A stretch of DNA of 64,000 nt from Paraburkholderia atlantica (GCF_009362785.1 NZ_WHNQ01000018.1:1-64000); one strand, 5' to 3'; shown: positions 8,371-17,594, counted from the first letter of the stretch. Translations and numbers: made by a program. Notes: generated from the sequence alone by a model not told the origin.

Positions 8371-11300
8371 CTACCTGGCGATGGTTTTTATGCCCATCGC
8401 CCGGCAAAGCGAGGTGGCGTCTGCTGCATGTTGCTCGGCCAATGCTTCATTTCCTACCATCTTTTGCAGCCGAGAAAGTCCATTCAGGCACTGTGCTTGC
8501 ACCGGACGCATTCCAAGCTCGTGGGCGATCATCAACGCCGCGCGATAGTGACTGTGAGCTTCCTCAATCTTTGCTGCGGTAGCGCTGCCATCCCAGACAA
8601 GATCCCCCAACAGCTGCCAGGCATAGGCTTCATTGCCTCGTTCGCCGGAGGCTTGAGCAAGGTCGATGGCGTCATGGGCATGAGTGAGGGCTTCATCTCG
8701 TTGACCAGCTAGCTGCCATACTCGACCGAAAAGTGCGAGCACTAGCGACTGTCCGAACATTAAATTACTCGCCGCTGCTTGGCGAACTGCCTCTTTCAGA
8801 AGAACCAATGCCTCATCGGTCCGGCCTAGTGATGCATACGCCGCCCCCAGACAGGAGGCTATCCGGGGAATGAAGATCGGAAACTCAGCGCTCTTGCACA
8901 TGGCCAGTGCCGGCTCAAGTGCCTCGACAGCAACGTCGAAATTGCCTTGAATAAGGTGCATCCGTCCGACACCGTGGCGAGCAAAGATCAGTTCCTCGGG
9001 CTCATTCATTCCTCGGGCCATGTCGGTCGCCTCCTGTCCACGGACGGCCGCTTCGTCGAATCGGCCTAGTTCGGCAAGACAAAGCACCAACCAGATACGA
9101 CCGTTGACACGCGTGAATTTTACGTAAGACTCGTGGGGACCAATGCCGTGGCCAATGCCTTCATGGAGGAGATCTAGTGCCTGTCGAGCATGTACCATCG
9201 CGCGTTCATACTCTCCGCGGCCATACCGCGACCTTGCTAGCATCATTGAAGCCCACGCTTTCGCATCGCTGTCGCCTCGCCGCTCCGCCAACGCCAGGGC
9301 GCGTTCGCCTGCCTCGACGGCGCCGACCAAATCGCCTAACGAACAGAGCGTGAAAGCCAACCTTGATAGAACGCGCGATAGGCGTACCTCGTCGCCAAGG
9401 CCTTCGGCAAGATGTTTCGCGTTCTCCAGATTCGCTCGGTCCCGTATTAATTCTCCCAGCGGATATAGCGAGTGGTTAAGTTCCCATCGGGTGTCGATGA
9501 TTTCACCAAGTATCTCGGCTGAGGACGGCATTGCCGCATAGGCAGTCAGGGCTTTCTCGAACAAAGCCGACGCCTCGCGATGAGCGGCGCGTTCTGCCGT
9601 ATTGTGACCGGCACGCCGCCACAGCCGGGCCGCCTTTTCCGTCAATCCGGCCTGGGCGCAGTGTTCGGCCAGGATTTCCGGTTGTTGCTCCACTAGGTCA
9701 GAAAAATGATGCTCGAGCTCCATTGCGATGCGGGCATGCAGTTGCTGTCGCCTGTCCCGCAGCAGGGAGCTGTACGCGGCGTCTTGCACCAGGGCGTGCT
9801 TGAAGGTGTATTCAGCATCCGGCGGTGCGCCGTGCCGGAACAACAGCTCGGCACCGACGAGATGGTCCAATGCGTCGTCGAGGCGCTCCGCGGGCATCGA
9901 CGCGACCGCGCTGATGAGCTCATAGGAAAATCGCCGGCCAATTGCAGCGCCGATTTGTGCTACATCCCGCACCGGGGCCAGGCGATCGAGCCGCGCCATC
10001 AGCGAAGCGTGCAGCGTCATCGGGATCGCCAGTGGTGGCAGCGGACGATCGAGGACGTAGCGTCCGTTCTGCTCGCGCAGTACGCCGCTCTCGAGCACTG
10101 ACTTGGTCAGTTCTTCGACAAATAGCGGTATTCCATCCGTATGCTCGATGATCCGGTCTGTAATCTCTTTCGGCAGTGCCTTGCCAAGGGATATCCGCTC
10201 GATCATCTCGGCTTGCTGGCGAGGGTGCAGACGATTGAGAGTAAGGAGCATCACCTCTGAGCGGCCGATCCACCGCGGTACGAACTCAGGCCGGAAGGTG
10301 ACAATCACCAGCACAGGCAAGGTTGCGATACGATCGACAAGCCGGTCTAGCGCTTCGAGCGAGCTGGGGTCGGCCCAATGCACATCTTCGAACGAAATCA
10401 GCAGCGGCTGGCGCATTGCCAGCCCCGTGATTTGCGCAATTATCGTGCTAAGCGTCTTATCCTTGTACTGTTGCGGCGTCAGGTTAAGTGCTGGGTATCG
10501 ACCTTCCGTCGAGATTGATAGCAACGTCGCCACCAGCGAAGCAGCTGCGCCCAGATCGTCGGCGGCGAACGCGAGCACCGCTTCCAGTTTGTCGAGACGT
10601 TGTTCAGCGGTATCGCCCCGCCGCAAACCGGCCGCACGCTCGAGCTGGGAAATGAACGGATAGAAGGCACTGTCCTGATAGTGGCGCGAGCAGAAATACC
10701 GTACTCGGACGTGCGGCTCGAACTCGAGCCGCTCTTCAAGGGCGGCGGTCAGCCGCGATTTTCCGATGCCCGGCTCGCCCAAAAGGAGCACAACCTGCCC
10801 CTCACAGTTCTTCGCCCGCTGCCATCGGCCGAGCAACAGCTCGATTTCTTCGTCGCGCCCGACAATCGGCGTCAACGTGGGCGTGCGCAGCGCCTCGAAG
10901 CGGCTTTCGATCCCGCTGGGGCCGAGCACTTGCCAAACCCGCACTGCTTTGTCAAAACCCTTCACTGTCGCCAGACCCATGTCGCGGTAGTCAAACAGCC
11001 CGGCCGTAAGCCGCTGCGTGCTCGCAGAAATCACCACTGTTCCGGCCTCTGCCAATGTCTGCAGCCGGGCAGCGAGATTGGGTGTCTCGCCGACGACGCG
11101 GCGCTCCTGCACTTCGCCCTCACCGGTCAAATCACCGACTATCACTACGCCGGTAGCAATCCCGATCCGCACCCGCAAACTTGGATTGGTCCCGGCATCG
11201 CGCTTGCCGATGGCTTCGACCAGCGTCAGCCCAGCTCGCACAGCCCGCTCGGCATCGTCCTCGTGCGCCCGGGGATATCCGAAATAGGCCAGTACACCAT

Positions 11301-11694
11301 CGCCCATGTACTGGGCAACGAAACCGCCGGCCGCGGTAATTACATCTGCAGAAAGCCGGTGATAGGCTCGAATAATCTTCCGCAGGTCCTCCGGATCGAG
11401 CCGCGCCGAGAGGGCAGTCGAGCCGACGAGATCGCAAAACATGACAGTGATCTGGCGCCGGTCCGCGTCATCACGTGGCACGGGCGCGGCCGCAACAGAT
11501 ATTGCAATGGCGCTGTCGCCAAGCTGCGCAATCGCACGCAGCATTTTGCGGCGATGTCCAAGCAAGACGCCAAGATCCTTGAGATCCCGGTCCGTGAGAT
11601 CGCGAAGGACCGATAGATCGATACCATTCTCGGCAAAAAGCCGAACATACTCGGACAAGCCGAGTGATTCCAACCACTCTGCAATGCTTCCCAC
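8371..11694 (-). CDS. SAM-adenylate cyclase-AAA ATPase-TPR protein
   Basis: A 1107-aa cytoplasmic multidomain protein. Residues about 2-60 are a SAM domain (AEWLESLGLSEYVRLFAENG). A class III nucleotide cyclase domain follows, with the metal-binding Asp at residue 88 (MFCDLVGST) and a second in QYMGDGVLAYFG. An AAA ATPase module carries Walker A GEPGIGKSRL and an SFEDVHWAD Walker-B-like motif. The C-terminal 500 residues are TPR-like helical repeats with Ala-rich pairs. Such proteins are common in Burkholderiales and Bradyrhizobium; ligands are mostly unknown. The GTG at 11694 is chosen because AGGAG precedes it at good spacing and the SAM domain starts there. Another GTG at 11799 would add 35 residues of non-domain sequence. 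It is monocistronic. Confidence 0.88.
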   Translation of the reverse strand: MGSIAEWLESLGLSEYVRLFAENGIDLSVLRDLTDRDLKDLGVLLGHRRKMLRAIAQLGDSAIAISVAAAPVPRDDADRRQITVMFCDLVGSTALSARLDPEDLRKIIRAYHRLSADVITAAGGFVAQYMGDGVLAYFGYPRAHEDDAERAVRAGLTLVEAIGKRDAGTNPSLRVRIGIATGVVIVGDLTGEGEVQERRVVGETPNLAARLQTLAEAGTVVISASTQRLTAGLFDYRDMGLATVKGFDKAVRVWQVLGPSGIESRFEALRTPTLTPIVGRDEEIELLLGRWQRAKNCEGQVVLLLGEPGIGKSRLTAALEERLEFEPHVRVRYFCSRHYQDSAFYPFISQLERAAGLRRGDTAEQRLDKLEAVLAFAADDLGAAASLVATLLSISTEGRYPALNLTPQQYKDKTLSTIIAQITGLAMRQPLLISFEDVHWADPSSLEALDRLVDRIATLPVLVIVTFRPEFVPRWIGRSEVMLLTLNRLHPRQQAEMIERISLGKALPKEITDRIIEHTDGIPLFVEELTKSVLESGVLREQNGRYVLDRPLPPLAIPMTLHASLMARLDRLAPVRDVAQIGAAIGRRFSYELISAVASMPAERLDDALDHLVGAELLFRHGAPPDAEYTFKHALVQDAAYSSLLRDRRQQLHARIAMELEHHFSDLVEQQPEILAEHCAQAGLTEKAARLWRRAGHNTAERAAHREASALFEKALTAYAAMPSSAEILGEIIDTRWELNHSLYPLGELIRDRANLENAKHLAEGLGDEVRLSRVLSRLAFTLCSLGDLVGAVEAGERALALAERRGDSDAKAWASMMLARSRYGRGEYERAMVHARQALDLLHEGIGHGIGPHESYVKFTRVNGRIWLVLCLAELGRFDEAAVRGQEATDMARGMNEPEELIFARHGVGRMHLIQGNFDVAVEALEPALAMCKSAEFPIFIPRIASCLGAAYASLGRTDEALVLLKEAVRQAAASNLMFGQSLVLALFGRVWQLAGQRDEALTHAHDAIDLAQASGERGNEAYAWQLLGDLVWDGSATAAKIEEAHSHYRAALMIAHELGMRPVQAQCLNGLSRLQKMVGNEALAEQHAADATSLCRAMGIKTIAR

Positions 11695-12043
11695 CGCCTG
11701 TCTCCTGAAGGAGGCTGCCTCAATGGTAGGAAAAATATTTCGTCCGCGCCTGTCGACAATCAGGCCGGGGCCGGCTGCAACCAAAAGCGATTGAGCCACC
11801 TCGTTGTGCGGTGCGGTTAACGTATGTTGTATTTCACCTCCTTTGTTGCTTGCCAGTGGGTCCGGGTCAAAACGTGCGTGTCAGGATCTCTCGCAGAGGC
11901 TGAGGTGCGGGCCGTCCTGCCTGGGTCGCAAGTCCGCGTCCGCTTGTGGACGCTCGACCGTCTCCCAGCGCGAGGGTCCGTTATTAGCGTAAGTCCGACA
12001 GGAGATTCACGCGTTGCATCGCGGATGTTCAATGCCAGGTCAC

Positions 12044-12077
12044 GGCGTCGGTTCGCGTCTCAACGCGAACCGACGCC
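12044..12077. terminator. Perfect hairpin, probable terminator
   Basis: A 14-bp perfect stem (GGCGTCGGTTCGCG and its complement) encloses a 6-nt loop. It lies 15 bp after the stop of the DUF1428 gene on the minus strand. There is no clear U-run on either side, so intrinsic termination is likely but not certain. Confidence 0.5.
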
Positions 12078-12091
12078 ATGTGTTTCTGCCA

Positions 12092-12445
12092 TCACGCGTC
12101 GACAATCACTTCGAAACCGCCATAGATTAGCCGCTGGCCGTCAAAAGGCATCGGGTCTTTATCCGGTTGCAGCCGGGGATCGGCCATTACCGCTTTCATT
12201 CCTTCGTCTCGCGACTGACGCGACCGCCAGACAACCCAGGAGAACACCACCGTCTCATCATCCTTGCGCTTGATCGCCATTGGAAACGACGTCACCTTGC
12301 CCTCCGGCACGTCATCTCCCCAGCATTCGACCACCTTCAACGCGCCGTGCTCCTTGAAGACGGCCGCCGCTCTTTCGGCGAACTGCCTGTAAACTTCGCG
12401 GTTGGCGGTAGGCACGGGGACAACAAATCCATCGACGTAAGTCAT
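12092..12445 (-). CDS. DUF1428 family protein
   Basis: A 117-aa protein matching DUF1428 along its length: MTYVDGFVVPVP at the start, ALKVVECWGDDVPEGKVTSF in the middle and MPFDGQRLIYGGFE at the end. The family has a ferredoxin-like alpha+beta fold similar to dimeric monooxygenase/EthD-type barrels; its function is unknown. The ATG at 12445 sits 7 nt after AAGGAG. The TTG two codons earlier is less likely. It is alone in its unit and followed by a strong hairpin. Confidence 0.9.
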   Translation of the reverse strand: MTYVDGFVVPVPTANREVYRQFAERAAAVFKEHGALKVVECWGDDVPEGKVTSFPMAIKRKDDETVVFSWVVWRSRQSRDEGMKAVMADPRLQPDKDPMPFDGQRLIYGGFEVIVDA

Positions 12446-12809
12446 TCGCAATCTCCTTTTTCCCGTACGGACTATAGGTGCGGTCGGCAGCGCATCGCGA
12501 CGCGACCGCCCATCCGCACGCCAAGCGGGGAGTCAAGAAATCGACAATAGTCGATTCCCTTGTACCGATAGCCCGCTTTGACCCTACCAACGTACCGCGC
12601 CACTGACGGTCGCTGTCGGAAGCGAAGGCCATGATAGCGGGATCTGTCCGCCTTTATAGAGCCACGTCACGATGTTGCGAACTGAAATTGACAATGCGAA
12701 TTGGCGCGATCGGTCACTGTCGAGGCTAGTGGTGGCTTAGGCGGTTGCTTGTCGAATGCAACGTCGAAGCGGATCTCGTCGAACCGACCACCGTGCCCTG
12801 ACTGTCCAC
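12446..12809. other. Intergenic stretch
   Basis: The stretch contains the promoter side of the DUF1428 gene (minus strand) and nothing else recognisable. No gene, repeat or hairpin was seen. Confidence 0.5.
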
Positions 12810-13187
12810 TCAGGACTGGCCTGCGCCATGACGGTGTGTCATGTAGTCACCGCAAACAGCTACTATCTTTTTCACATTGGCATTGCGATAGTCAAGACGT
12901 GTCAGGGCCAAAATCATTTGAATTAGGCTGGCTTCATCATCGAACGGCGGTAATCCGAGAAACCGTTCAGCCATGTCGACCGAAAGCCGCGACAAGTCAG
13001 AGCGTTCCCGGGCACCGCAATTGCCACCGTTAGCGCAGAGCCAAAGCAGTACAGATTCGCAGATATGCGCTGGTTCAAGCCATTGCCCTGTTCTTGCACG
13101 CGCGATGAGTTGAACGACCACCAGATACGCTAGCAGTTCAGCTCGAGCTTCATCGTCCAGATTGTAGTGCAGGTCCTGCATTTCCAT
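12810..13187 (-). CDS. Hypothetical protein
   Basis: A 125-aa soluble, helical, acidic protein with ATG at 13187 behind ACGGAG. The N-terminal half is hydrophobic-helical (AELLAYLVVVQLIARA). A Cys-Gly-rich loop (CANGGNCGARERSD) follows, then amphipathic helices. No family is recognised. It resembles small standalone proteins found in Burkholderiales accessory regions, and its composition and codon use are coding-like. The neighbouring recombinase cassette starts 370 bp away on the other strand. Confidence 0.6.
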   Translation of the reverse strand: MEMQDLHYNLDDEARAELLAYLVVVQLIARARTGQWLEPAHICESVLLWLCANGGNCGARERSDLSRLSVDMAERFLGLPPFDDEASLIQMILALTRLDYRNANVKKIVAVCGDYMTHRHGAGQS

Positions 13188-13557
13188 CGCTCCGTTTCCT
13201 GTCGCGCCCCTTCGATGAAGCCGTCCGATAGACGGGCGGAGTTATCGAGCCGATAATTTAGCGCGCTTTTGCCCTACACGGCGCAACACTGTGTTGCTGA
13301 TCTGTCCGACAGCGAGCTGGCGAAGGAACAACGAAGCCGTGCGTTCACCTGGACGTAGCTTCGTTTATTTAACTGACTACGCGACTCGCGCTCTTAGGGC
13401 TCAAACGCAACAAAAAATTCATCTACGTGCCTCGCGGAGAATCCACGGGTCACGCAGCAGGTTGGCTGGCTGAAGGACCTGAAGTTTGACGTTTGCACTC
13501 CTTGACTTGCCTGTTGACCGGACTATCACTAATTACCGCGGAAGACAGGAGATGGAG
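13188..13557. other. Leader of recombinase cassette with inverted repeat
   Basis: This region lies between divergent genes. An inverted repeat AACGAAGC...GCTTCGTT (13330-13337 and 13358-13365, 20-nt spacer) is present. It could be a recombinase- or ParB-binding site, part of an attachment site, or a terminator-like structure. A short GGAG at 13547-13557 is the ribosome binding site of the recombinase. Confidence 0.4.
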
Positions 13558-15270
13558 ATGTCCCAATGGGCTGGTACATCGCCCTCCCTCGCCGGCAGGT
13601 TCGCAGCACAGTATGTGCGCATGTCCACCGATTTCCAGCAGTACTCGACCGAGAACCAGAAACGGGTCATCGCAGAGTTCGCGCTCGCGCAGGGACTCAC
13701 TGTCGTCGCAACTTACGAAGACGCCGGCAAAAGCGGGGTGTCGTTGAAGGGGCGGCAGGCTCTCGCCCAGTTGCTTCAGGATGTACAGTCGCCCAACTGT
13801 GCGTTCAGCGTTGTACTCGTGTACGACGTTAGCCGATGGGGACGCTTTCAGGATGTCGACGAGAGTGCGCACTACGAGTACGTCTGCCGAAAGGCAGGGG
13901 TGCAGGTCGTTTACTGCGCAGAACTGTTCGGCTGGGACGGCAGTCCGACAGCGGCGTTAATGAAAGCGCTCAAGCGAGCGATGGCGGGCGAATACAGCCG
14001 TGAACTTTCCCGAAAGGTTTTCATCGGTCAATGCCGGCTCGCCGAGCTTGGCTTCTGGCAGGGAGCACCGCCCGGATATGGACTGCAACGGCTATTGGTC
14101 GCGTCCAACGGAACCGTTAAGGGTATTCTGCGTCCGAAAGAACACAAGAACATCAAGACGGACAGAGTCATCGTAACGCCCGGTGAGGCTCATGAAGTGG
14201 CGCTCGTCCGGCGCATCTACGACTGGTACGTACATCAAGGACTCGGATGCACAAGAATCTCGGAGAGACTGAATTCGTTCGGGATCTGCAACGCGCACGG
14301 ACGCCCATGGAATCCCCAGCTCATTACCAACATTCTGAGCGGAGAAAAATATATCGGAAATAATGTCTATGCCCGGACGTCACATAAACTCGATACCAAC
14401 TGGCAGAGGAATCCCGCGTCGGAATGGACCCGTTCGGAGGGCGCCTTTCCCCCTCTCGTCGACCGCGGTACGTTCGAAGCAGCCGAACAAATCCGGACGC
14501 AAAGAACAAAGAATCTCAGCGATGAGGAGGTGCTGAACAAGCTGCGCGAATTTGTGCGGTCCGCCGAAGTCGTCAATTCGAGAGAAATCGACCGGACGCC
14601 GTCGATGCCAGCGGAAAACACCTATCGAAGGCGATTCGGCAGCTTGAATGTTGCCTATGAGCAGGTCGGCTACGAGCCACGTTACTATCGCCGGGGCCCT
14701 GAGGACTTTCATGCATCTCGAACCGCCCTGAAGCGCTGCATTGCAAGGACGACTGACGCGTTGGCCGCGCAAGGCCATCGTGTCGAAAAATCGATGGACG
14801 GAACCATGATCCGGGTCGATGACGAACTGGTTATCAGATTCTCCGTTCGCCTGCTACTTCAGTGCGACGGTCGCATCCCGCGCTGGCGGGCGCGGTGGCC
14901 GACCTACCGCTCCCCGGACCTTCTAGTCGTACTGCGGCTGGACTCCGTACTTGAAACCCCGCTCGACTTCTATGTTTTCCCGCGGGGCAGTCTGCCGCCC
15001 GGCTACGACTTTGCAATGTCAATCCGAAGCGGACGGAGCGGGCCGTTCGAGATGTTCCGGTATCCGGACGAAAGCATCCTGCTTGAACTGGCAGCGCGGA
15101 CTCGCATGGAGGCATACGATGGAAGGCTATTCCCTTGTTTCAATCTCGGATATTCCGGTCAAGCAGATCCGGGTGCTGAATCCGCGGACCCGCAGCAAGC
15201 GCCAAAAGCAGGCGATGATGGAGAGCATCGCGGCGGTGGGATTGAAAAAGCCGATTACCGTGTGCCGTAG
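13558..15270 (+). CDS. Large serine recombinase with C-terminal extension
   Basis: A 570-aa site-specific DNA recombinase. Residues about 16-165 form the resolvase catalytic domain, with nucleophile Ser23 in AQYVRMSTDFQQYSTENQ and the conserved VYDVSRWGR segment. Residues about 175-320 are the recombinase DNA-binding domain (APPGYGLQRLL, ISERLNSFGICNAHGRPW, NILSGEKYIGN). Residues about 326-375 contain a motif like the homing-endonuclease-associated repeat (ENTYRRRFGSLNVAYEQVGY). The last 190 residues form an unrecognised alpha/beta domain; no zinc ribbon or coiled coil is evident. The ATG at 13558 follows AGGAG; ATG 13552 is an alternative. The 3' end overlaps the next gene by 152 bp in another frame. 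The role is probably integration or excision of the cassette. Confidence 0.88.
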   Translation: MSQWAGTSPSLAGRFAAQYVRMSTDFQQYSTENQKRVIAEFALAQGLTVVATYEDAGKSGVSLKGRQALAQLLQDVQSPNCAFSVVLVYDVSRWGRFQDVDESAHYEYVCRKAGVQVVYCAELFGWDGSPTAALMKALKRAMAGEYSRELSRKVFIGQCRLAELGFWQGAPPGYGLQRLLVASNGTVKGILRPKEHKNIKTDRVIVTPGEAHEVALVRRIYDWYVHQGLGCTRISERLNSFGICNAHGRPWNPQLITNILSGEKYIGNNVYARTSHKLDTNWQRNPASEWTRSEGAFPPLVDRGTFEAAEQIRTQRTKNLSDEEVLNKLREFVRSAEVVNSREIDRTPSMPAENTYRRRFGSLNVAYEQVGYEPRYYRRGPEDFHASRTALKRCIARTTDALAAQGHRVEKSMDGTMIRVDDELVIRFSVRLLLQCDGRIPRWRARWPTYRSPDLLVVLRLDSVLETPLDFYVFPRGSLPPGYDFAMSIRSGRSGPFEMFRYPDESILLELAARTRMEAYDGRLFPCFNLGYSGQADPGAESADPQQAPKAGDDGEHRGGGIEKADYRVP

Positions 15271-16021
15271 GGTGTGCTCCGAAGGTGCCGCCCAGTTCGA
15301 TCTGGTTTGCGGTCAGGGACGACTCGAGGCGGTACAGGCCCTCGGCCATGACACCATCCCCGCACATGTTGTGGACCGGGCTCAGGATGAGTGTCTCGTC
15401 ATGTCGCTGGTTGAAAACGTTGCGAGACGAAACCATAGTACTCTGGAGCTACTCAGAGACATTCAGAGCCTACAGAAGGCAGGATACTCGAACAGCATTG
15501 TCGCGGACAAAGTGGGCCTGTCCGTTGCCTATCTGGAAAACCTGATGTTTCTCCTGGACCACAGCGAAGAACGACTCATAAACGCTGTTGAAGCCGGGAC
15601 CATGCCTATTGCTATCGCCATGCACATTGCACGGTCCAACGACACCGAGGTCCAGTCTGCGTTGCTGGAGGCGTACGAGAACGGAACATTAAAGGGCCCC
15701 CAGCTCGCAGTTGTCCGCAGGCTGTTGAGTCGACGCATGAAGTCGGGTGGAAAGATTTCGCCTGGGCTCCCAGGCCCGGCCGCTCCCCGTCCGCGCGAAC
15801 TGGCTCCGGACCAACTGCGTCGTCTGTACATGCGCGAAAGTGACCGTCAGAGGGTCCTCGCAAAAAAGGTGGAGTTGACGCATGCACGGCTGCTATTCAT
15901 TGTTCACGCGATGCGACAGTTGATGCGCGACGAAGGGTTCATCCGGCTGCTTGAGGAAGAGCGCCTCACGAGTCTTCCCCGAGTTCTGGACCAACGAATC
16001 CGCGCCGAGGGTCAGTCATGA
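15119..16021 (+). CDS. ParB/RepB-like partition protein 1
   Basis: A 300-aa protein with a ParB N-terminal (ParBc) domain. ISDIPVKQIRVLNPRTRSKR is followed by the nucleotide-pocket motif CGQGRLEAVQALG and the LVENVARRNHS motif that correspond to the CTP-binding boxes of ParB. A helix-turn-helix (YSNSIVADKVGLSVAYLENL) follows. The C-terminal third resembles the RepB plasmid partition domain (PF07506), with HARLLFIVHAMRQLMRDEGF. The ATG at 15119 has GGAGG upstream and lies inside the recombinase gene, so expression is probably coupled. It overlaps the next gene by 4 bp (ATGA). It is likely a DNA-binding CTPase switch. No ParA is present, which argues against classical plasmid partition. Confidence 0.82.
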   Translation: MEGYSLVSISDIPVKQIRVLNPRTRSKRQKQAMMESIAAVGLKKPITVCRRVCSEGAAQFDLVCGQGRLEAVQALGHDTIPAHVVDRAQDECLVMSLVENVARRNHSTLELLRDIQSLQKAGYSNSIVADKVGLSVAYLENLMFLLDHSEERLINAVEAGTMPIAIAMHIARSNDTEVQSALLEAYENGTLKGPQLAVVRRLLSRRMKSGGKISPGLPGPAAPRPRELAPDQLRRLYMRESDRQRVLAKKVELTHARLLFIVHAMRQLMRDEGFIRLLEEERLTSLPRVLDQRIRAEGQS

Positions 16022-16998
16022 ACAAGCTGTCAGCGAATTCACTGAAGGTCGCCTTTGAAAGCCAGCCTGTCGTACTGGACCTGAACGCGCTCGAGTCACC
16101 ACGGCCGCTCCCGACCACCGCTACGTCGAGCACAAAATTCCTGCAGATTCTCGCGTCCGTCGCGACTATTGGTCTCGTGGAACCCGTGATTGTGGTGCGC
16201 GTCGAAGGGAACGGCGACAGATTTCGCGTCCTCGATGGGAGACTGCGGATCGAGGCTCTGCGTCGCCTGGGGGTGAACGAAGCCTTGTGCCTGATTGCGA
16301 CAGACGATGAGGCGTACACATACAACAAACACATCAGCCGGCTGACATCGGCGCAGGACGCACGCATGATTGCAAAGGCAATCGAGCACGGTGTACCCCG
16401 CGAACGGATAGCTTCAGTGCTAGGCATTGAGGTCACGACCGTAAAGCGCAGGGCGAGCCTTCTTGATGGAATTTCAGACGAGGCCGCTGCGCTACTTGCG
16501 GACAAGGCCTGTCCGGCAACAACTTTTAAAGCGCTGAAGTTGATGAAACCGCCCAGGCAGATTGAGGCTGTCGAACTCATGTGCGGGCAGGGAAACTTCA
16601 CATCGGCTTTTGCGCGGGCGATTGTCGCGGCCACTCCGCCGGAGCAGCTTGTGGGTGGTGCTGGCGTTCGCGGGAAACGGGGCAAAGAAGTCTCAGAGCA
16701 GCTCTCCCATCTTGAGCGTGAACTGGCGATGCTTCAGACAACGGTCGCCCAGACAGACGAACGATATGGCATCGAGCATCTGCATCTCACGGTTTCCGCT
16801 GCTTACATTGCAGCGCTCCTTAGGAATGAGCGTGTTGCCCGTTGGTTAAACGACCATTATCCTGACTTTGCGACGCAATTCCAGACCCTTAGCCAGGAAG
16901 CGAGGGATGCACGGTCCGCATCTGATTCCAGCGGGCCAAGGTCAAAAAATTTTCGTCGGATCGGAGAAAAGCCGCCCAGCACTGCCGCACCTGGATAG
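16018..16998 (+). CDS. ParB/RepB-like partition protein 2
   Basis: A 326-aa paralogue-like protein starting at the ATGA overlap with the upstream ParB-like gene. A ParBc-type domain covers roughly residues 10-110 (TIGLVEPVIVVRVEG, FRVLDGRLRIEALRRLG). A helix-turn-helix segment follows (VPRERIASVLGIEVTTVKRR). The C-terminal part matches the RepB-type domain (HLTVSAAYIAALLRNERVAR). The last 25 residues are Ser/Pro/Arg-rich and disordered. The CTP-pocket motif is weaker than in protein 1 (DGRLR instead of a GQGR/GERR box). The pair, together with the recombinase, forms one transcription unit and may act as a heteromeric DNA-binding complex. Confidence 0.8.
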   Translation: MNKLSANSLKVAFESQPVVLDLNALESPRPLPTTATSSTKFLQILASVATIGLVEPVIVVRVEGNGDRFRVLDGRLRIEALRRLGVNEALCLIATDDEAYTYNKHISRLTSAQDARMIAKAIEHGVPRERIASVLGIEVTTVKRRASLLDGISDEAAALLADKACPATTFKALKLMKPPRQIEAVELMCGQGNFTSAFARAIVAATPPEQLVGGAGVRGKRGKEVSEQLSHLERELAMLQTTVAQTDERYGIEHLHLTVSAAYIAALLRNERVARWLNDHYPDFATQFQTLSQEARDARSASDSSGPRSKNFRRIGEKPPSTAAPG

Positions 16999-17393
16999 CT
17001 TGCATCGCGGAGCAACGTTGTCGTCGGCATTTGCTTGTCGATGTCGATGTCGATGCCGATGTCGTCGTCGGCGGCATTTGCGGGGCGATGCGTCCACTGA
17101 ATGCTGCATCGCAAAGCCCCGCCATCGTCAACCGCAAATCGCGGGCTCAATGTACCCGCCAGGCGCCGGTCGCGAAGTCGAGCATCCAACGGCATCTAAC
17201 AGACCGGTCGTCTCCTCTGAGCCGCCTTTTTGGGGGAAGAATTCGGCCAAAGCGGTCATTAGTCCCCCAAGTGTCAGCGGCCGGTGTAGGGTCCGCCACC
17301 GGACAGAACATTCATCTGCCGTGATGCACGTTGAATATTGGCGAACGCGCATTCGGACGGTACTGGTGCTTCCTCATGTGCCTCGTCGCCCTG
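16999..17393. other. Intergenic stretch with hexanucleotide repeats
   Basis: No gene is supported. A short run of TCGATG-type repeats occurs at 17037-17070. A related sequence, GTCGTCGGCATTTGC, is at about 17020 and again, with one insertion, at about 17064. The repeats may mark a cassette boundary. Confidence 0.4.
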
Positions 17394-17594
17394 CTGGTCT
17401 TGTGTGCCCGAGCCTACATGAAAGGCCGAGAAAGACGAACCGGTCGCTTTGTCGAGTGGGTTCGCACGATGCTGACGCGTCGGCGTTCGAACGTAGTTGC
17501 GTGTGCGCTGGTCAACAAGCTGGCCCGAACCGCGTGGGCGATTGTTGTGCGCCACACCACGTTCAATCCCGAGCTCGCAGGCCTTCCGGTCTGA
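17394..17594 (+). pseudogene. IS110-family transposase C-terminal remnant
   Basis: The last 65 codons match the C-terminus of IS110-type transposases: LCARAYMKGRERRTGR, WVRTMLTRRRSNVVACALVN, then NKLARTAWAIVVRH. The catalytic DEDD N-terminal half and the Ser-containing C-terminal motif are absent, so the element is dead. An open frame extends upstream to 17331 without IS110 similarity. It lies just downstream of the recombinase cassette. Confidence 0.65.

Noticed and set aside
11833..12050. Overlapping open frames between the cyclase protein and DUF1428 genes
   Set aside because: Ser/Arg-rich products on both strands with no start signals; more likely intergenic.
17037..17070. TCGATG hexanucleotide run as a possible CRISPR-like or iteron array
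   Set aside because: Units are contiguous, irregular and few; better seen as a simple sequence repeat.
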